A stretch of 26,711 nucleotides of DNA, taken from a virus. The position numbers and the translations under genes are program-made. The notes beneath the pieces were generated by a model, which worked only from the letters and a program-made list of their open reading frames with translations, had not been told where the DNA came from and made no database searches. Below, one piece after another: positions 1-5,211 of the stretch (position 1 is the first letter of the stretch; every line of letters begins with the position of its first letter). The stretch covers positions 1 to 26,711 of IMG/VR virus record IMGVR_UViG_3300029448_000352. One strand, 5' to 3'.

Positions 1-15
1 CCCGATATGGTCGAT

Positions 16-408
16 CTATATCTTGTGGTCGATCGTATCAAAAATCTCTTTCCACGTTCCATGAACCATGCACCCCGTATCAAGCCCGACCCGACTTAAT
101 TCCCGTGCCTTTGACCCCTCAAATAAAAATAGGGTCGAGGAAGAGAGGTGCTTGACCAAGAAATAACTTTTGCCCCCATTCAATGAATGTGAGGTATGCC
201 AAGCGATTTGATGTGGAGATACATTTATTTTGTTTCCATTTGATACCTTCAATTCAATCCAGAAACAACGACCATCGCCAACAATATAAGTGTCGGGAAT
301 ACCTCCACCAGATCTGTTTTCTATTCGAGTGAAAAAGTATCCTTTATCCTTCAATCTCTGGCGAAGTAAGTTCCAAAGGTTCGTCTCTGGTTTCGGCATC
401 TTCAACAT
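16..408 (-). CDS. VRR-NUC family (PD-(D/E)XK) nuclease
   Basis: This 130-residue protein has the layout of a stand-alone VRR-NUC domain. It shows RIEN with Glu30, GIPD at 36-39, IELK at 51-54 with the Glu-x-Lys pair, and SPHQ with Gln67 before a Trp. These match the metal-binding and catalytic positions of PD-(D/E)XK nucleases. In phages such proteins are thought to act on branched or newly replicated DNA, but the substrate here is unknown. It is the third gene of a leftward trio with HNH and small terminase, which suggests a packaging or DNA-processing role. The start at 408 lies 65 bases inside the terminase gene; Met4 (399) is an alternative. It ends with TAG at 16-18, and the 15 bases beyond hold no visible start codon. 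Family call is firm, role is inference. Confidence 0.85.
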   Translation of the reverse strand: MLKMPKPETNLWNLLRQRLKDKGYFFTRIENRSGGGIPDTYIVGDGRCFWIELKVSNGNKINVSPHQIAWHTSHSLNGGKSYFLVKHLSSSTLFLFEGSKARELSRVGLDTGCMVHGTWKEIFDTIDHKI

Positions 409-895
409 CCTCTTTTACAAAAATTTGTGGGTAGTTTTTCTGCAAAGCAGATAGTCGAGCAACAATTTCATCCCTCGACATTTGATCGATTACATGGGTA
501 ACTTCTGAGGATCTTCTATCAGTAGAAAGACCTCCCAAAGCTGAACGAATTTTTTCAGCATTTATACTAGCAGAAAATTGTTTATTCTCTTGAGCATCTT
601 TTGAAAGTTCATGAAGTCTTTCAAGCTGACCCATCAACGTGACCCCATATCTTCTTTCCTTCTCCTCTCGAAGTTCAGCAACATATTCGGTGACATGAGG
701 GAAGTCTCTTCCGTTCAACAAAATGGATGCTTGTTTCTTCGCAACATTCGGAGAGTATCCAGACTTCCTAGCACATTCAGTATTGGAATAAATTCCCTCG
801 ACAATATATTTTGCAAAAGTTTTTTGGCGATCAGTCAACGTCCGATCATGGGTTTGTTCAATCGCTTGAATTTTTTTCTTCGATAGTTTTGCCAT
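344..895 (-). CDS. Terminase small subunit-like protein
   Basis: This 183-residue protein has a helix-turn-helix-like N-terminus at about residues 20-75 with LTDRQ, FAKYIVEG, ECARKSGYSP and KKQASILLN. That pattern is typical of phage small terminase subunits, which recognise the packaging site and load DNA onto the large subunit. A charged helical middle section (about 65-115) would fit oligomerisation, and the acidic tail may contact the large subunit. The start overlaps the end of the upstream HNH gene by 38 bases, and the 3' end overlaps the nuclease gene by 65 bases. The leader is purine rich (GAGAGAGCGAG) without a full Shine-Dalgarno. The large subunit is not in the window and probably lies to the left. 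A generic phage DNA-binding protein is the alternative. Confidence 0.75.
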   Translation of the reverse strand: MAKLSKKKIQAIEQTHDRTLTDRQKTFAKYIVEGIYSNTECARKSGYSPNVAKKQASILLNGRDFPHVTEYVAELREEKERRYGVTLMGQLERLHELSKDAQENKQFSASINAEKIRSALGGLSTDRRSSEVTHVIDQMSRDEIVARLSALQKNYPQIFVKEDVEDAETRDEPLELTSPEIEG

Positions 896-1175
896 TGTTT
901 TTAAACTCGCTCTCTCTAATTGTTTTTAATCGATGACAGTTAGGACAAAGTAATTGAATTATGTCAGATGCCGTTGCCCCTCGATAAACGACCCTTCGAA
1001 AAGTTTCAGAGGAACTTTCTGTCTTTCGTTTCTTTGAGGATCTTTTTATGTGATCAAAATCGAGAAGTCCAGAATTCTCTTCTGTCTCCTCAATTCCACA
1101 ATCAACACATTTTCCACCAAGTATTTTCAAAGCCTTGTTTCGAAGTCTAACATGGTAGTCTCTTGTCCAAGCCAT
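858..1175 (-). CDS. HNH endonuclease
   Basis: This 105-residue protein has a zinc-type HNH core: CVDCG at Cys23/Cys26, LDFDH at 38-42 with catalytic His42, and CPNCH at 77-81. HNH proteins next to terminase genes are known in HK97-like phages to work with the terminase in packaging, and the position directly upstream of the small terminase fits this. It is the first gene of the leftward operon that starts in the control region at 1176-1530. The start is ATG at 1175, with only a weak purine stretch (TTTTGGA) and no good Shine-Dalgarno. A homing-type HNH is less likely, because the gene is compact, overlaps its neighbour and does not interrupt anything. Confidence 0.88.
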   Translation of the reverse strand: MAWTRDYHVRLRNKALKILGGKCVDCGIEETEENSGLLDFDHIKRSSKKRKTESSSETFRRVVYRGATASDIIQLLCPNCHRLKTIRESEFKNNGKTIEEKNSSD

Positions 1176-1218
1176 TCCAAAAGAGTAAATCTATCAAAAT
1201 TTAATTTCAAGGTTTTTC

Positions 1219-1243
1219 CCTATATAGGGGATTTTGACCCCCC
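1219..1243 (-). promoter_or_regulatory. 25-bp element, left copy, facing the packaging genes
   Basis: Read on the minus strand it is GGGGGGTCAAAAT, then CCCC, then TATATAGG, and it continues into GGAAAAACC. It matches the right copy at 22 of 25 positions with no gaps. It ends 43 bases before the HNH start at 1175. The TATAGGGAAA end resembles the initiation end of T7-type RNA polymerase promoters. An operator or a host promoter with an extended -10 are alternatives. Confidence 0.6.
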
Positions 1244-1246
1244 AAG

Positions 1247-1272
1247 TGTAAATCTGTAAACCATTTGTAAAC
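1247..1272 (-). repeat. Cluster of three TGTAAA[C/T] repeats
   Basis: TGTAAAT at 1247-1253, TGTAAAC at 1255-1261 and TGTAAAC at 1266-1272 sit directly inside the left 25-bp element. They are the reverse complement of the GTTTAC core repeated at 1318-1344, so the control region carries the same short word in both orientations. They could be binding sites for a replication initiator or repressor. Confidence 0.55.
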
Positions 1273-1317
1273 AGTAGGGCTTCTTTAGGAAGTCTTATTT
1301 TGTTGACGATTAGAAGG

Positions 1318-1344
1318 GGTGTTTACGGTGTTTACGGTGTTTAC
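1318..1344 (+). repeat. Three perfect tandem GGTGTTTAC repeats
   Basis: Three identical 9-base units lie head to tail. The last runs on into ACC to give the small palindrome GGTGT-TT-ACACC (1336-1347). The 9-base period is close to one helical turn, so the sites face the same side of the DNA. This looks like a cooperative protein-binding array (iterons or operators). It is too short for CRISPR. Confidence 0.7.
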
Positions 1345-1378
1345 ACCTCATTTCAATTATTTTTTTAAAAAAACAGTA

Positions 1379-1403
1379 GGGGGGTCAAAATTCTGTATAT
1401 AGG
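1379..1403 (+). promoter_or_regulatory. 25-bp element, right copy, facing the early genes
   Basis: Read on the plus strand it is GGGGGGTCAAAAT, then TCTG, then TATATAGG. It is the inverted partner of 1219-1243, with differences confined to the four-base block in the middle. It ends 127 bases before the first early start at 1531. If it is a promoter, the transcript would carry the hairpin at 1485-1500 in its leader. Confidence 0.6.
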
Positions 1404-1484
1404 TAAATATGTCACACAAATAAAAAAACAAACAGAAACGTGAAAATAGTTGTTCTCTAGTTGTTTTTCGTGTACTGTTTTTAT

Positions 1485-1503
1485 AGGCACTCTTGTGCCT
1501 TTT
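1485..1503 (+). terminator. Leader hairpin with T-tract (terminator-like)
   Basis: AGGCAC at 1485-1490 pairs with GTGCCT at 1495-1500 around a TCTT loop, followed by TTTAATT. It has the form of a small intrinsic terminator but sits 31 bases before the first early gene, so it could be an attenuator or a processing/stability hairpin of the early mRNA leader. Confidence 0.45.
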
Positions 1504-1530
1504 AATTAATCAATCAAGGAGGACATATTA

Positions 1531-1722
1531 ATGTTCGATATACTAACAAAAACTGACAGACAAATTGACATCTACTTGACTAATTGCTCAGACGAGGAAC
1601 GAGAGCAATGGAGAAATGTTGCATGGACTATTGATGCTTGGTTCATGGATCAAGAATATTCAAAGCAAGATCACATAATCGACCTTGACGAAAACAAGGT
1701 ATATTTCGAAGGAGCGATATAA
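1531..1722 (+). CDS. Hypothetical early protein, 63 residues
   Basis: This is the first gene of the early rightward block. It has a near-perfect Shine-Dalgarno (AAGGAGG at 1516-1522, eight bases before ATG), so strong expression is likely. The product is small, acidic and rich in Trp, Asp and Glu, with no signal peptide or membrane segment. The family is not recognised. Its TAA shares a base with the ATG of the next gene, so translation is probably coupled. First genes of phage early operons often encode host-takeover or anti-defence proteins, but nothing in this sequence proves that here. Confidence 0.75.
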   Translation: MFDILTKTDRQIDIYLTNCSDEEREQWRNVAWTIDAWFMDQEYSKQDHIIDLDENKVYFEGAI

Positions 1723-1940
1723 TGGTTAAGCCTAATTTTATGTTTGAGCATTGGACTTGTGATCAAGTAGCTGAATGCATGGAAGGAATAACGGACGATT
1801 TATATGATGCTCTTTGGAGCAAGGGTGTTCGGGAAAGCGAAAAGCTTTTCAATGAAAATCGACCTATTTCAGACGTTTGGCATATATTCACGGACGAAGA
1901 AAAAAAGAAATTAAACAAAGTAGCAAGGGAGATAAAGTAA
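1722..1940 (+). CDS. Hypothetical early protein, 72 residues
   Basis: The start is ATG 1722, one base inside the preceding stop, with AAGGAG at 1709-1714. The product is a small acidic, probably helical protein (CDQVAECMEGITDDLYDALW at about 13-32), ending in a lysine-rich stretch. There is no membrane segment. It was not recognised as any family. Its stop shares one base with the ATG of the next gene (TAATG). Confidence 0.7.
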   Translation: MVKPNFMFEHWTCDQVAECMEGITDDLYDALWSKGVRESEKLFNENRPISDVWHIFTDEEKKKLNKVAREIK

Positions 1941-2365
1941 TGGGTTACACAAATTATTGGTATCAGTATCGGGATTTTACAGATAGCGAGTGGGATGAGA
2001 TATCAGATTTTGCTTATACTCTCGCTGACAATTCTGAGAAATATAAGATTAACGTATTAGAGATCAAGGATAGAATTTTGCACATAAATGGTGACGAGGG
2101 TGGATCTTGTGAGACTTTCATTCTTAATAGATATGAACCAGAACCAAGGTACGAGGGCGACAAAACCTATTTCAACTTCTGCAAAACTAGAGAACTACCT
2201 TACGACAAGGTCGTTTGGAAGTTTCTGAAGTTTATAAAGTTCGTAGTCTTAGATCCAAGTGAGGTAGATTTTATAATCGCTAATGACAACGGAGTGTATT
2301 TCTCCAAGATCGAAGAAGGGGAAAGAATGTATACTCCATCTAAATTTAAAAAAGGAGCAATTTAA
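1940..2365 (+). CDS. Conserved-type phage protein starting MGYTNYW, 141 residues
   Basis: I place the start at ATG 1940. It overlaps the previous stop by one base, follows a purine-rich AAGGGAG, and gives the aromatic N-terminus MGYTNYWYQYRDFT, which resembles a family of uncharacterised phage proteins beginning MGYTHYW. An upstream in-frame ATG at 1877 would add 21 Lys-rich residues read from inside the neighbouring gene and is less likely. The middle (about 45-85) has alternating hydrophobic residues that suggest beta strands. The function is unknown and it appears cytoplasmic. Confidence 0.75.
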   Translation: MGYTNYWYQYRDFTDSEWDEISDFAYTLADNSEKYKINVLEIKDRILHINGDEGGSCETFILNRYEPEPRYEGDKTYFNFCKTRELPYDKVVWKFLKFIKFVVLDPSEVDFIIANDNGVYFSKIEEGERMYTPSKFKKGAI

Positions 2366-2775
2366 TGAATATTAATATTTGGAGATTAGATGGATTTTCT
2401 GTGCTTGTAGATCCTAATGATGCTTTTAGGAGCATCGAAACTCAGCACATTCATGAGATGTGTGGGATCATTCCTACGTTCTTTGCAAAAGCCGTAATGA
2501 ATAGCGATGAGGATTTTGACGAGGTGATCGAGGGCATGGATCAAGAATATGGGTTCGGTGGCTTTGGAGCATTTCCTTTTAATGGCAAGGTAGAAGGCAA
2601 CAAGTACATCTCTCCAGACAACTCTGATACAGATAGTGACCTTGATGCCTTAACTGTATCTCTCTATCGAACTGAGGACGGAAAAAACAAATTCAAGATG
2701 TATCAGTTTCAATATGGGATCGTAGCCGTTGAGGATGTTCCTAGTGGCAAAACCAAAATAGCTAGATTTGATTAA
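2365..2775 (+). CDS. Hypothetical early protein, 136 residues
   Basis: The start ATG 2365 shares one base with the preceding TAA and has a strong AAAAGGAG about eight bases upstream. The protein is acidic, with a glycine and phenylalanine rich patch YGFGGFGAFPF near residues 62-72 and an Asp/Ser-rich turn (DNSDTDSDLD) near 85-95. The rest looks like a mixed alpha/beta soluble protein. No family was recognised. It is followed by a nine-base gap and then the 49-residue gene at 2785. Confidence 0.7.
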   Translation: MNINIWRLDGFSVLVDPNDAFRSIETQHIHEMCGIIPTFFAKAVMNSDEDFDEVIEGMDQEYGFGGFGAFPFNGKVEGNKYISPDNSDTDSDLDALTVSLYRTEDGKNKFKMYQFQYGIVAVEDVPSGKTKIARFD

Positions 2776-2784
2776 GGAGTGAGG

Positions 2785-2934
2785 ATGGATAAAGAATTTA
2801 TAAAGAACTTTAAGGATGGTGTCGCTGATGCCATCCTTAACGGGAACATGGCTGAAGAATACTCGGACGGATATAAACAAGGGTATGATTTTGGCATAAC
2901 TATTTTTTGTGAATTAGAGGAGCAAGGATCATGA
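2785..2934 (+). CDS. Small hypothetical protein, 49 residues
   Basis: This short gene fills the gap between its neighbours. ATG 2785 follows AAGGAGTGAGG, and the TGA at 2932-2934 overlaps the ATG of the next gene (ATGA). The product begins MDKEFIKNFKDGVADAIL and ends FCELEEQGS. It contains EEYSDGYKQGYDFG, a tyrosine/glycine-spaced amphipathic segment seen in several tiny phage proteins. It has no membrane helix. The evidence for it being real is the start signal and the tight coupling on its 3' side. Confidence 0.65.
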   Translation: MDKEFIKNFKDGVADAILNGNMAEEYSDGYKQGYDFGITIFCELEEQGS

Positions 2935-3131
2935 AACTACAAGCGACAAAAGTTGAACGTATGTTTTTGGAGTTTATGCTCGATACATTTCTCGATCATT
3001 ATGGAAATTGGGATCGAAGTCACAATCCTTATGAGAAAACCCTTGAGGAATACAACGATCATTTCGGGGAGATCTTCACGGAAGAGACACTCGACATCTT
3101 TAAATCTATGATCAAGGAGATACGAAGATAA
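2931..3131 (+). CDS. Hypothetical early protein, 66 residues
   Basis: ATG 2931 overlaps the stop of the preceding small gene (ATGA), with GAGGAGCAAGG upstream. The product is a short, mostly helical protein (KVERMFLEFMLDTFLDHYGN at about 7-26) with a Glu/Asp-rich second half. It was not recognised. It ends the first early sub-block: two hairpins and a new ribosome-binding leader follow before the next gene at 3216. Confidence 0.7.
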   Translation: MKLQATKVERMFLEFMLDTFLDHYGNWDRSHNPYEKTLEEYNDHFGEIFTEETLDIFKSMIKEIRR

Positions 3132-3138
3132 TGATTTT

Positions 3139-3160
3139 AGGACACTTGAAAGAGTGTCCT
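3139..3160. other. Perfect 8-bp intergenic hairpin
   Basis: AGGACACT (3139-3146) pairs with AGTGTCCT (3153-3160) around TGAAAG. It lies eight bases after the preceding stop codon and has no T-tract, so it is more likely an mRNA 3'-end stabiliser or processing site, or part of a double hairpin with 3165-3181, than a stand-alone terminator. Confidence 0.5.
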
Positions 3161-3164
3161 ATGA

Positions 3165-3187
3165 CCATTGTCTAGCAATGGATTTTT
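3165..3187 (+). terminator. Terminator-like hairpin with T-tract
   Basis: CCATTG (3165-3170) pairs with CAATGG (3176-3181) around TCTAG, followed by ATTTTTC. The stem is weak, so termination may be partial. It is followed at once by an AATC-repeat leader and AAAGGAG (3201-3207), the same order seen at 1485-1522, which suggests a reused leader module. Confidence 0.45.
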
Positions 3188-3215
3188 CAATCAATCAATC
3201 AAAGGAGAAAAACGA

Positions 3216-3632
3216 ATGAAAAATAAAATCGAAACTTTTAACAAAACTAACCTCTCATATTTGAGGAAAGTAATTATGGATAACCTTGGTGTAGATATCG
3301 AGGACATGGGTTTAACGGCTGAGTTGGGGGGTGCAAGATATTCTTCCGACCATGTGGAGTTCAAACTTAATATAACCATTGGGGGTAAAACTAAAATGGA
3401 ACAAGATCTGGATCTTGAACTTAGTTTCAACTCAAACCTTGATAAGGACAAGGTGGCTGAGTACAACGGATCGAGGTACAAGCTGATTGGTTATAAGAGA
3501 GAGAACAAAAAATATCCATTCATCGTTAAAAATCTTGACAACAATAAACCATACAAATTTCCAAAGGATCTAATCGATAGATTATTTGGCAAGGAAGATA
3601 ATATAGTTAGAGGAGCATTCAACAATGGCTAA
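3216..3632 (+). CDS. Hypothetical protein, 138 residues
   Basis: The start is ATG 3216, eight bases after AAAGGAG at 3201-3207. An earlier in-frame ATG at 3168 would read through the hairpin and the Shine-Dalgarno and is rejected. The protein begins with Lys/Asn-rich helices, then has LGVDIEDMG and a strand-rich middle (HVEFKLNITIGGKTKMEQDL at about 47-66), suggesting a small beta-sheet domain. No family was recognised. Its 3' end overlaps the next gene by eight bases, so the two are likely co-translated. Confidence 0.75.
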   Translation: MKNKIETFNKTNLSYLRKVIMDNLGVDIEDMGLTAELGGARYSSDHVEFKLNITIGGKTKMEQDLDLELSFNSNLDKDKVAEYNGSRYKLIGYKRENKKYPFIVKNLDNNKPYKFPKDLIDRLFGKEDNIVRGAFNNG

Positions 3633-3996
3633 ATTAGTATTTAGAAATTCAAAGACACTTCAATCCTTGGCGAGAAAAACTCTCGCCAAGAAGGAATTCA
3701 AAGTTCCTTACGAAGATAAATATACTGAAGAAAGAAGTTTTTATCTTGTGAAGGATGAAGGCATTTATGTGATGAATTGCTATAAGGACAAGGATCATAA
3801 GAAAAATCTTGTCGTGTATGCAAGTGGCTTTAATCCAAAGACAAACGTACATTGTTGGGATGATTGTGTCGATGCCGTAGGTGGAGACGATTTCGCTGAA
3901 AGTGTACCTTTATCAAACAAGATGCTGACGAGAATTTGTGAGGGTAATTCTTTGACGATTAACTTAACTGAAACTGAAATGAAAATAGAGGTGTAA
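3625..3996 (+). CDS. DUF3085-like protein, 123 residues
   Basis: ATG 3625 has AGAGGAG at 3609-3615 and overlaps the previous gene by eight bases. The central part (about residues 28-100), with VPYEDKY, LVKDEGIYVMNCY, YASGFNP and GGDDFAESVPL, resembles the uncharacterised DUF3085 domain found on plasmids and phages. I name that family from memory of its pattern, so treat it as tentative. It is soluble, with no signal or membrane segment. A perfect 10-bp inverted repeat lies within the first 22 codons (3666-3690) and may affect translation. The role is unknown. Confidence 0.7.
   Translation: MAKLVFRNSKTLQSLARKTLAKKEFKVPYEDKYTEERSFYLVKDEGIYVMNCYKDKDHKKNLVVYASGFNPKTNVHCWDDCVDAVGGDDFAESVPLSNKMLTRICEGNSLTINLTETEMKIEV
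3666..3690. repeat. Perfect 10-bp inverted repeat inside a coding region
   Basis: CTTGGCGAGA (3666-3675) and TCTCGCCAAG (3681-3690) flank AAAAC. The GC-rich stem stands out from its AT-rich surroundings and starts 41 bases after the ATG. There is no T-tract on either strand, so it is not an intrinsic terminator. It could be an mRNA structure or a dyad protein-binding site. Confidence 0.7.
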
Positions 3997-3997
3997 C

Positions 3998-4390
3998 ATG
4001 GGTAGATATTATCAAGGAGATATAGAAGGCAAATTTTGGTTTGCCGTTCAATCGAGTGCTGATCCAGAGTTCTTTGAACCATCTTGTTTTATAGAACTAG
4101 ATGAAGAGGATTGTGGAATGATCCGTTGGGAGTTCGAGAAGGAAGATCTTCCAAAAATCGAGAAAGGCATTCGGGAATGCAATTCTAAACTTGGTTCATG
4201 GGGCAAGAAACTCGATACGTTCTTCGGGAGTAGAGATACCTACACCGATGAAATGTTGACAAAGGCTTTGGGTACTTCTGCGAAAAAAGTCAGATCACTT
4301 TTGGAGTGGTATGCGAGGAGAGGACTTGGTTGTCGGATTTTACGTTGTGTCGAGGAACTAGGACATTGTCATTTTGAAGGAGAATGCTGA
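3998..4390 (+). CDS. Conserved-type protein starting MGRYYQGDIEGKFWF, 130 residues
   Basis: ATG 3998 follows AGAGGTG at 3986-3992, two bases after the preceding stop. The N-terminus MGRYYQGDIEGKFWFAVQSS is a recognisable signature of an uncharacterised protein family found in phages and some large viruses. The second half is helical, with a Cys/His-rich end (GCRILRCVEELGHCHFEGEC, residues 111-130) that could bind a metal, though spacing does not match a standard zinc finger. The biochemical function is not known to me. The stop overlaps the next gene start (TGATG). Confidence 0.75.
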   Translation: MGRYYQGDIEGKFWFAVQSSADPEFFEPSCFIELDEEDCGMIRWEFEKEDLPKIEKGIRECNSKLGSWGKKLDTFFGSRDTYTDEMLTKALGTSAKKVRSLLEWYARRGLGCRILRCVEELGHCHFEGEC

Positions 4391-4650
4391 TGGCTAAAAA
4401 ATTATCAACAATTACTAAAGCATGGACGATCAGTTATGAGGATCGGGTCACTCTTTTAGAGAAGTTGCAATGCCTCCAGAGGATCGAGCAAACAACCTCT
4501 GAGCATTGCTCTATCGATTACGAAGAAATCTGCAAAGCCGTCACTCTTTTGTATACCATATGCAATATGTTTGGCTTTGAGAATAAGAAGGAAAACGGAG
4601 TAAGAAGTTTTTATTCTGATTTAGTTTTAAAAGAGGAGAATGAAGAATGA
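4390..4650 (+). CDS. Hypothetical protein, 86 residues
   Basis: I choose ATG 4390, which shares a base with the previous TGA and lies seven bases after GGAG (4379-4382). ATG 4384 is two codons upstream in frame but sits too close to that Shine-Dalgarno. The product is a helical, cysteine-containing cytoplasmic protein with a paired-helix look (ISYEDRVTLLEKLQCLQRI, then DYEEICKAVTLLYTICNMFG). No family was recognised. The TGA overlaps the next ATG by ATGA. Confidence 0.7.
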   Translation: MAKKLSTITKAWTISYEDRVTLLEKLQCLQRIEQTTSEHCSIDYEEICKAVTLLYTICNMFGFENKKENGVRSFYSDLVLKEENEE

Positions 4651-4883
4651 ATATAGGTAAATTATATTATCTGCTGAAGGATCTTCCAGATCATTACGAA
4701 CTGAGGATCAAGATCAAAGGATCTCCAGACTACGATGATTTATATGTGGTTATGGATCAAGAAGTCTCCATTGAGACAAGTGGTAATAGTCCATTGGTTT
4801 CCTTGCAAAGCAAGGAGTTGGATCATGAGGTTATGCTCTTGAGGAAAGAAGGAGACTCAAGAATTTATAGGAGTGGCAACTAA
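4647..4883 (+). CDS. Hypothetical protein, 78 residues
   Basis: ATG 4647 overlaps the previous stop (ATGA), with GAGGAGAATGAAG upstream. The sequence KLYYLLKDLPDHYELRIKIKG looks like a helix followed by beta strands, and MDQEVSIETSGNSPLVSLQ continues the strand pattern. This resembles tiny single-domain phage proteins of unknown function. Its stop shares a base with the start of the membrane protein at 4883. Confidence 0.7.
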   Translation: MNIGKLYYLLKDLPDHYELRIKIKGSPDYDDLYVVMDQEVSIETSGNSPLVSLQSKELDHEVMLLRKEGDSRIYRSGN

Positions 4884-5011
4884 TGGGAGATGATTTAGAA
4901 AATAAATGTCTGAAGTATTATGCTGACTTTTTAATTATTTGTGGATTGCTCCTATTCTTGGGAATAGGTGGAGCGATCCTCTATCAACTCATTTATGGGG
5001 GTGGACAATGA
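4883..5011 (+). CDS. Small single-pass membrane protein, 42 residues
   Basis: This tiny gene fits exactly between its neighbours: ATG 4883 shares a base with the preceding TAA, and its TGA overlaps the next ATG as ATGA. The Shine-Dalgarno is weak (TAGGAGTGG). After a charged N-terminus (MGDDLENK) comes one hydrophobic helix, FLIICGLLLFLGIGGAILY at about residues 16-34, then a short polar tail. It is predicted to sit in the inner membrane with one pass. A holin, superinfection-exclusion or host-membrane-signalling role are all possible, but position in the early block argues against lysis. Confidence 0.65.
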   Translation: MGDDLENKCLKYYADFLIICGLLLFLGIGGAILYQLIYGGGQ

Positions 5012-5211
5012 AAACTAAAATTGAAATAGAAGATTGGATCTATCTTTATTCTGAGTTATCTGGTTACATTGAAGGAAGAATATGTAGTTTTGATAATACT
5101 ACGCATGATGTTTGGGGCAATCGTTTACCAGAAACAGAAGATAAATTCTGTGATATCTGTACTGACGTTGAGGAGATCATGAGTACTGTTTTAGAAAAGG
5201 CAGAACTATGA
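5008..5211 (+). CDS. Hypothetical protein, 67 residues
   Basis: I use ATG 5008 because it overlaps the upstream stop (ATGA) and follows GGGGGTGG. The in-frame ATG at 4939 would read through the membrane-protein gene and is not supported. The product is acidic, with KIEIEDWIYLYSELSGYIEG at the start and a Cys pair (CDIC) near residues 48-51. No family was recognised. It directly precedes the methyltransferase with a four-base overlap. I checked it for a displaced methyltransferase motif I and found none. Confidence 0.65.
   Translation: MKTKIEIEDWIYLYSELSGYIEGRICSFDNTTHDVWGNRLPETEDKFCDICTDVEEIMSTVLEKAEL

Larger units (their letters stand above)
1176..1530. promoter_or_regulatory. Divergent intergenic control region
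   Basis: This 355-base stretch has no credible gene and separates the leftward packaging genes from the rightward early genes. It holds a 25-bp element in two opposite copies (1219-1243 and 1379-1403), three TGTAAA repeats (1247-1272), three tandem GGTGTTTAC repeats (1318-1344), an 11-base direct repeat AAACAGTAGGG (1269-1279 and 1371-1381), AT-rich spacers, and a short hairpin just before the first early gene (1485-1500). I found no well-spaced sigma-70 promoter. It may combine promoters, operators and perhaps a replication origin. Confidence 0.75.

Noticed and set aside
104-120. Minus-strand GAGGGGTCAAAGG resembling the 25-bp element
   Set aside because: The TATATAGG half is absent and the match is inside the VRR-NUC coding sequence.
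1318-1344. Tandem repeats as a CRISPR fragment
   Set aside because: Units are only 9 bases with no spacers between them.
4650-4661. ATATAGGTAAAT identical to the end of the right 25-bp element and its flank
   Set aside because: It lies in the first codons of a coding gene and lacks the GGGGGGTCAAAAT half, so it is probably chance in AT-rich DNA.
5008-5211. Upstream small gene as a split-off N-terminus carrying methyltransferase motif I
   Set aside because: The product has no FDG or FxGxG-like motif in its frame, and the methyltransferase frame is closed by a stop at 5169-5171.
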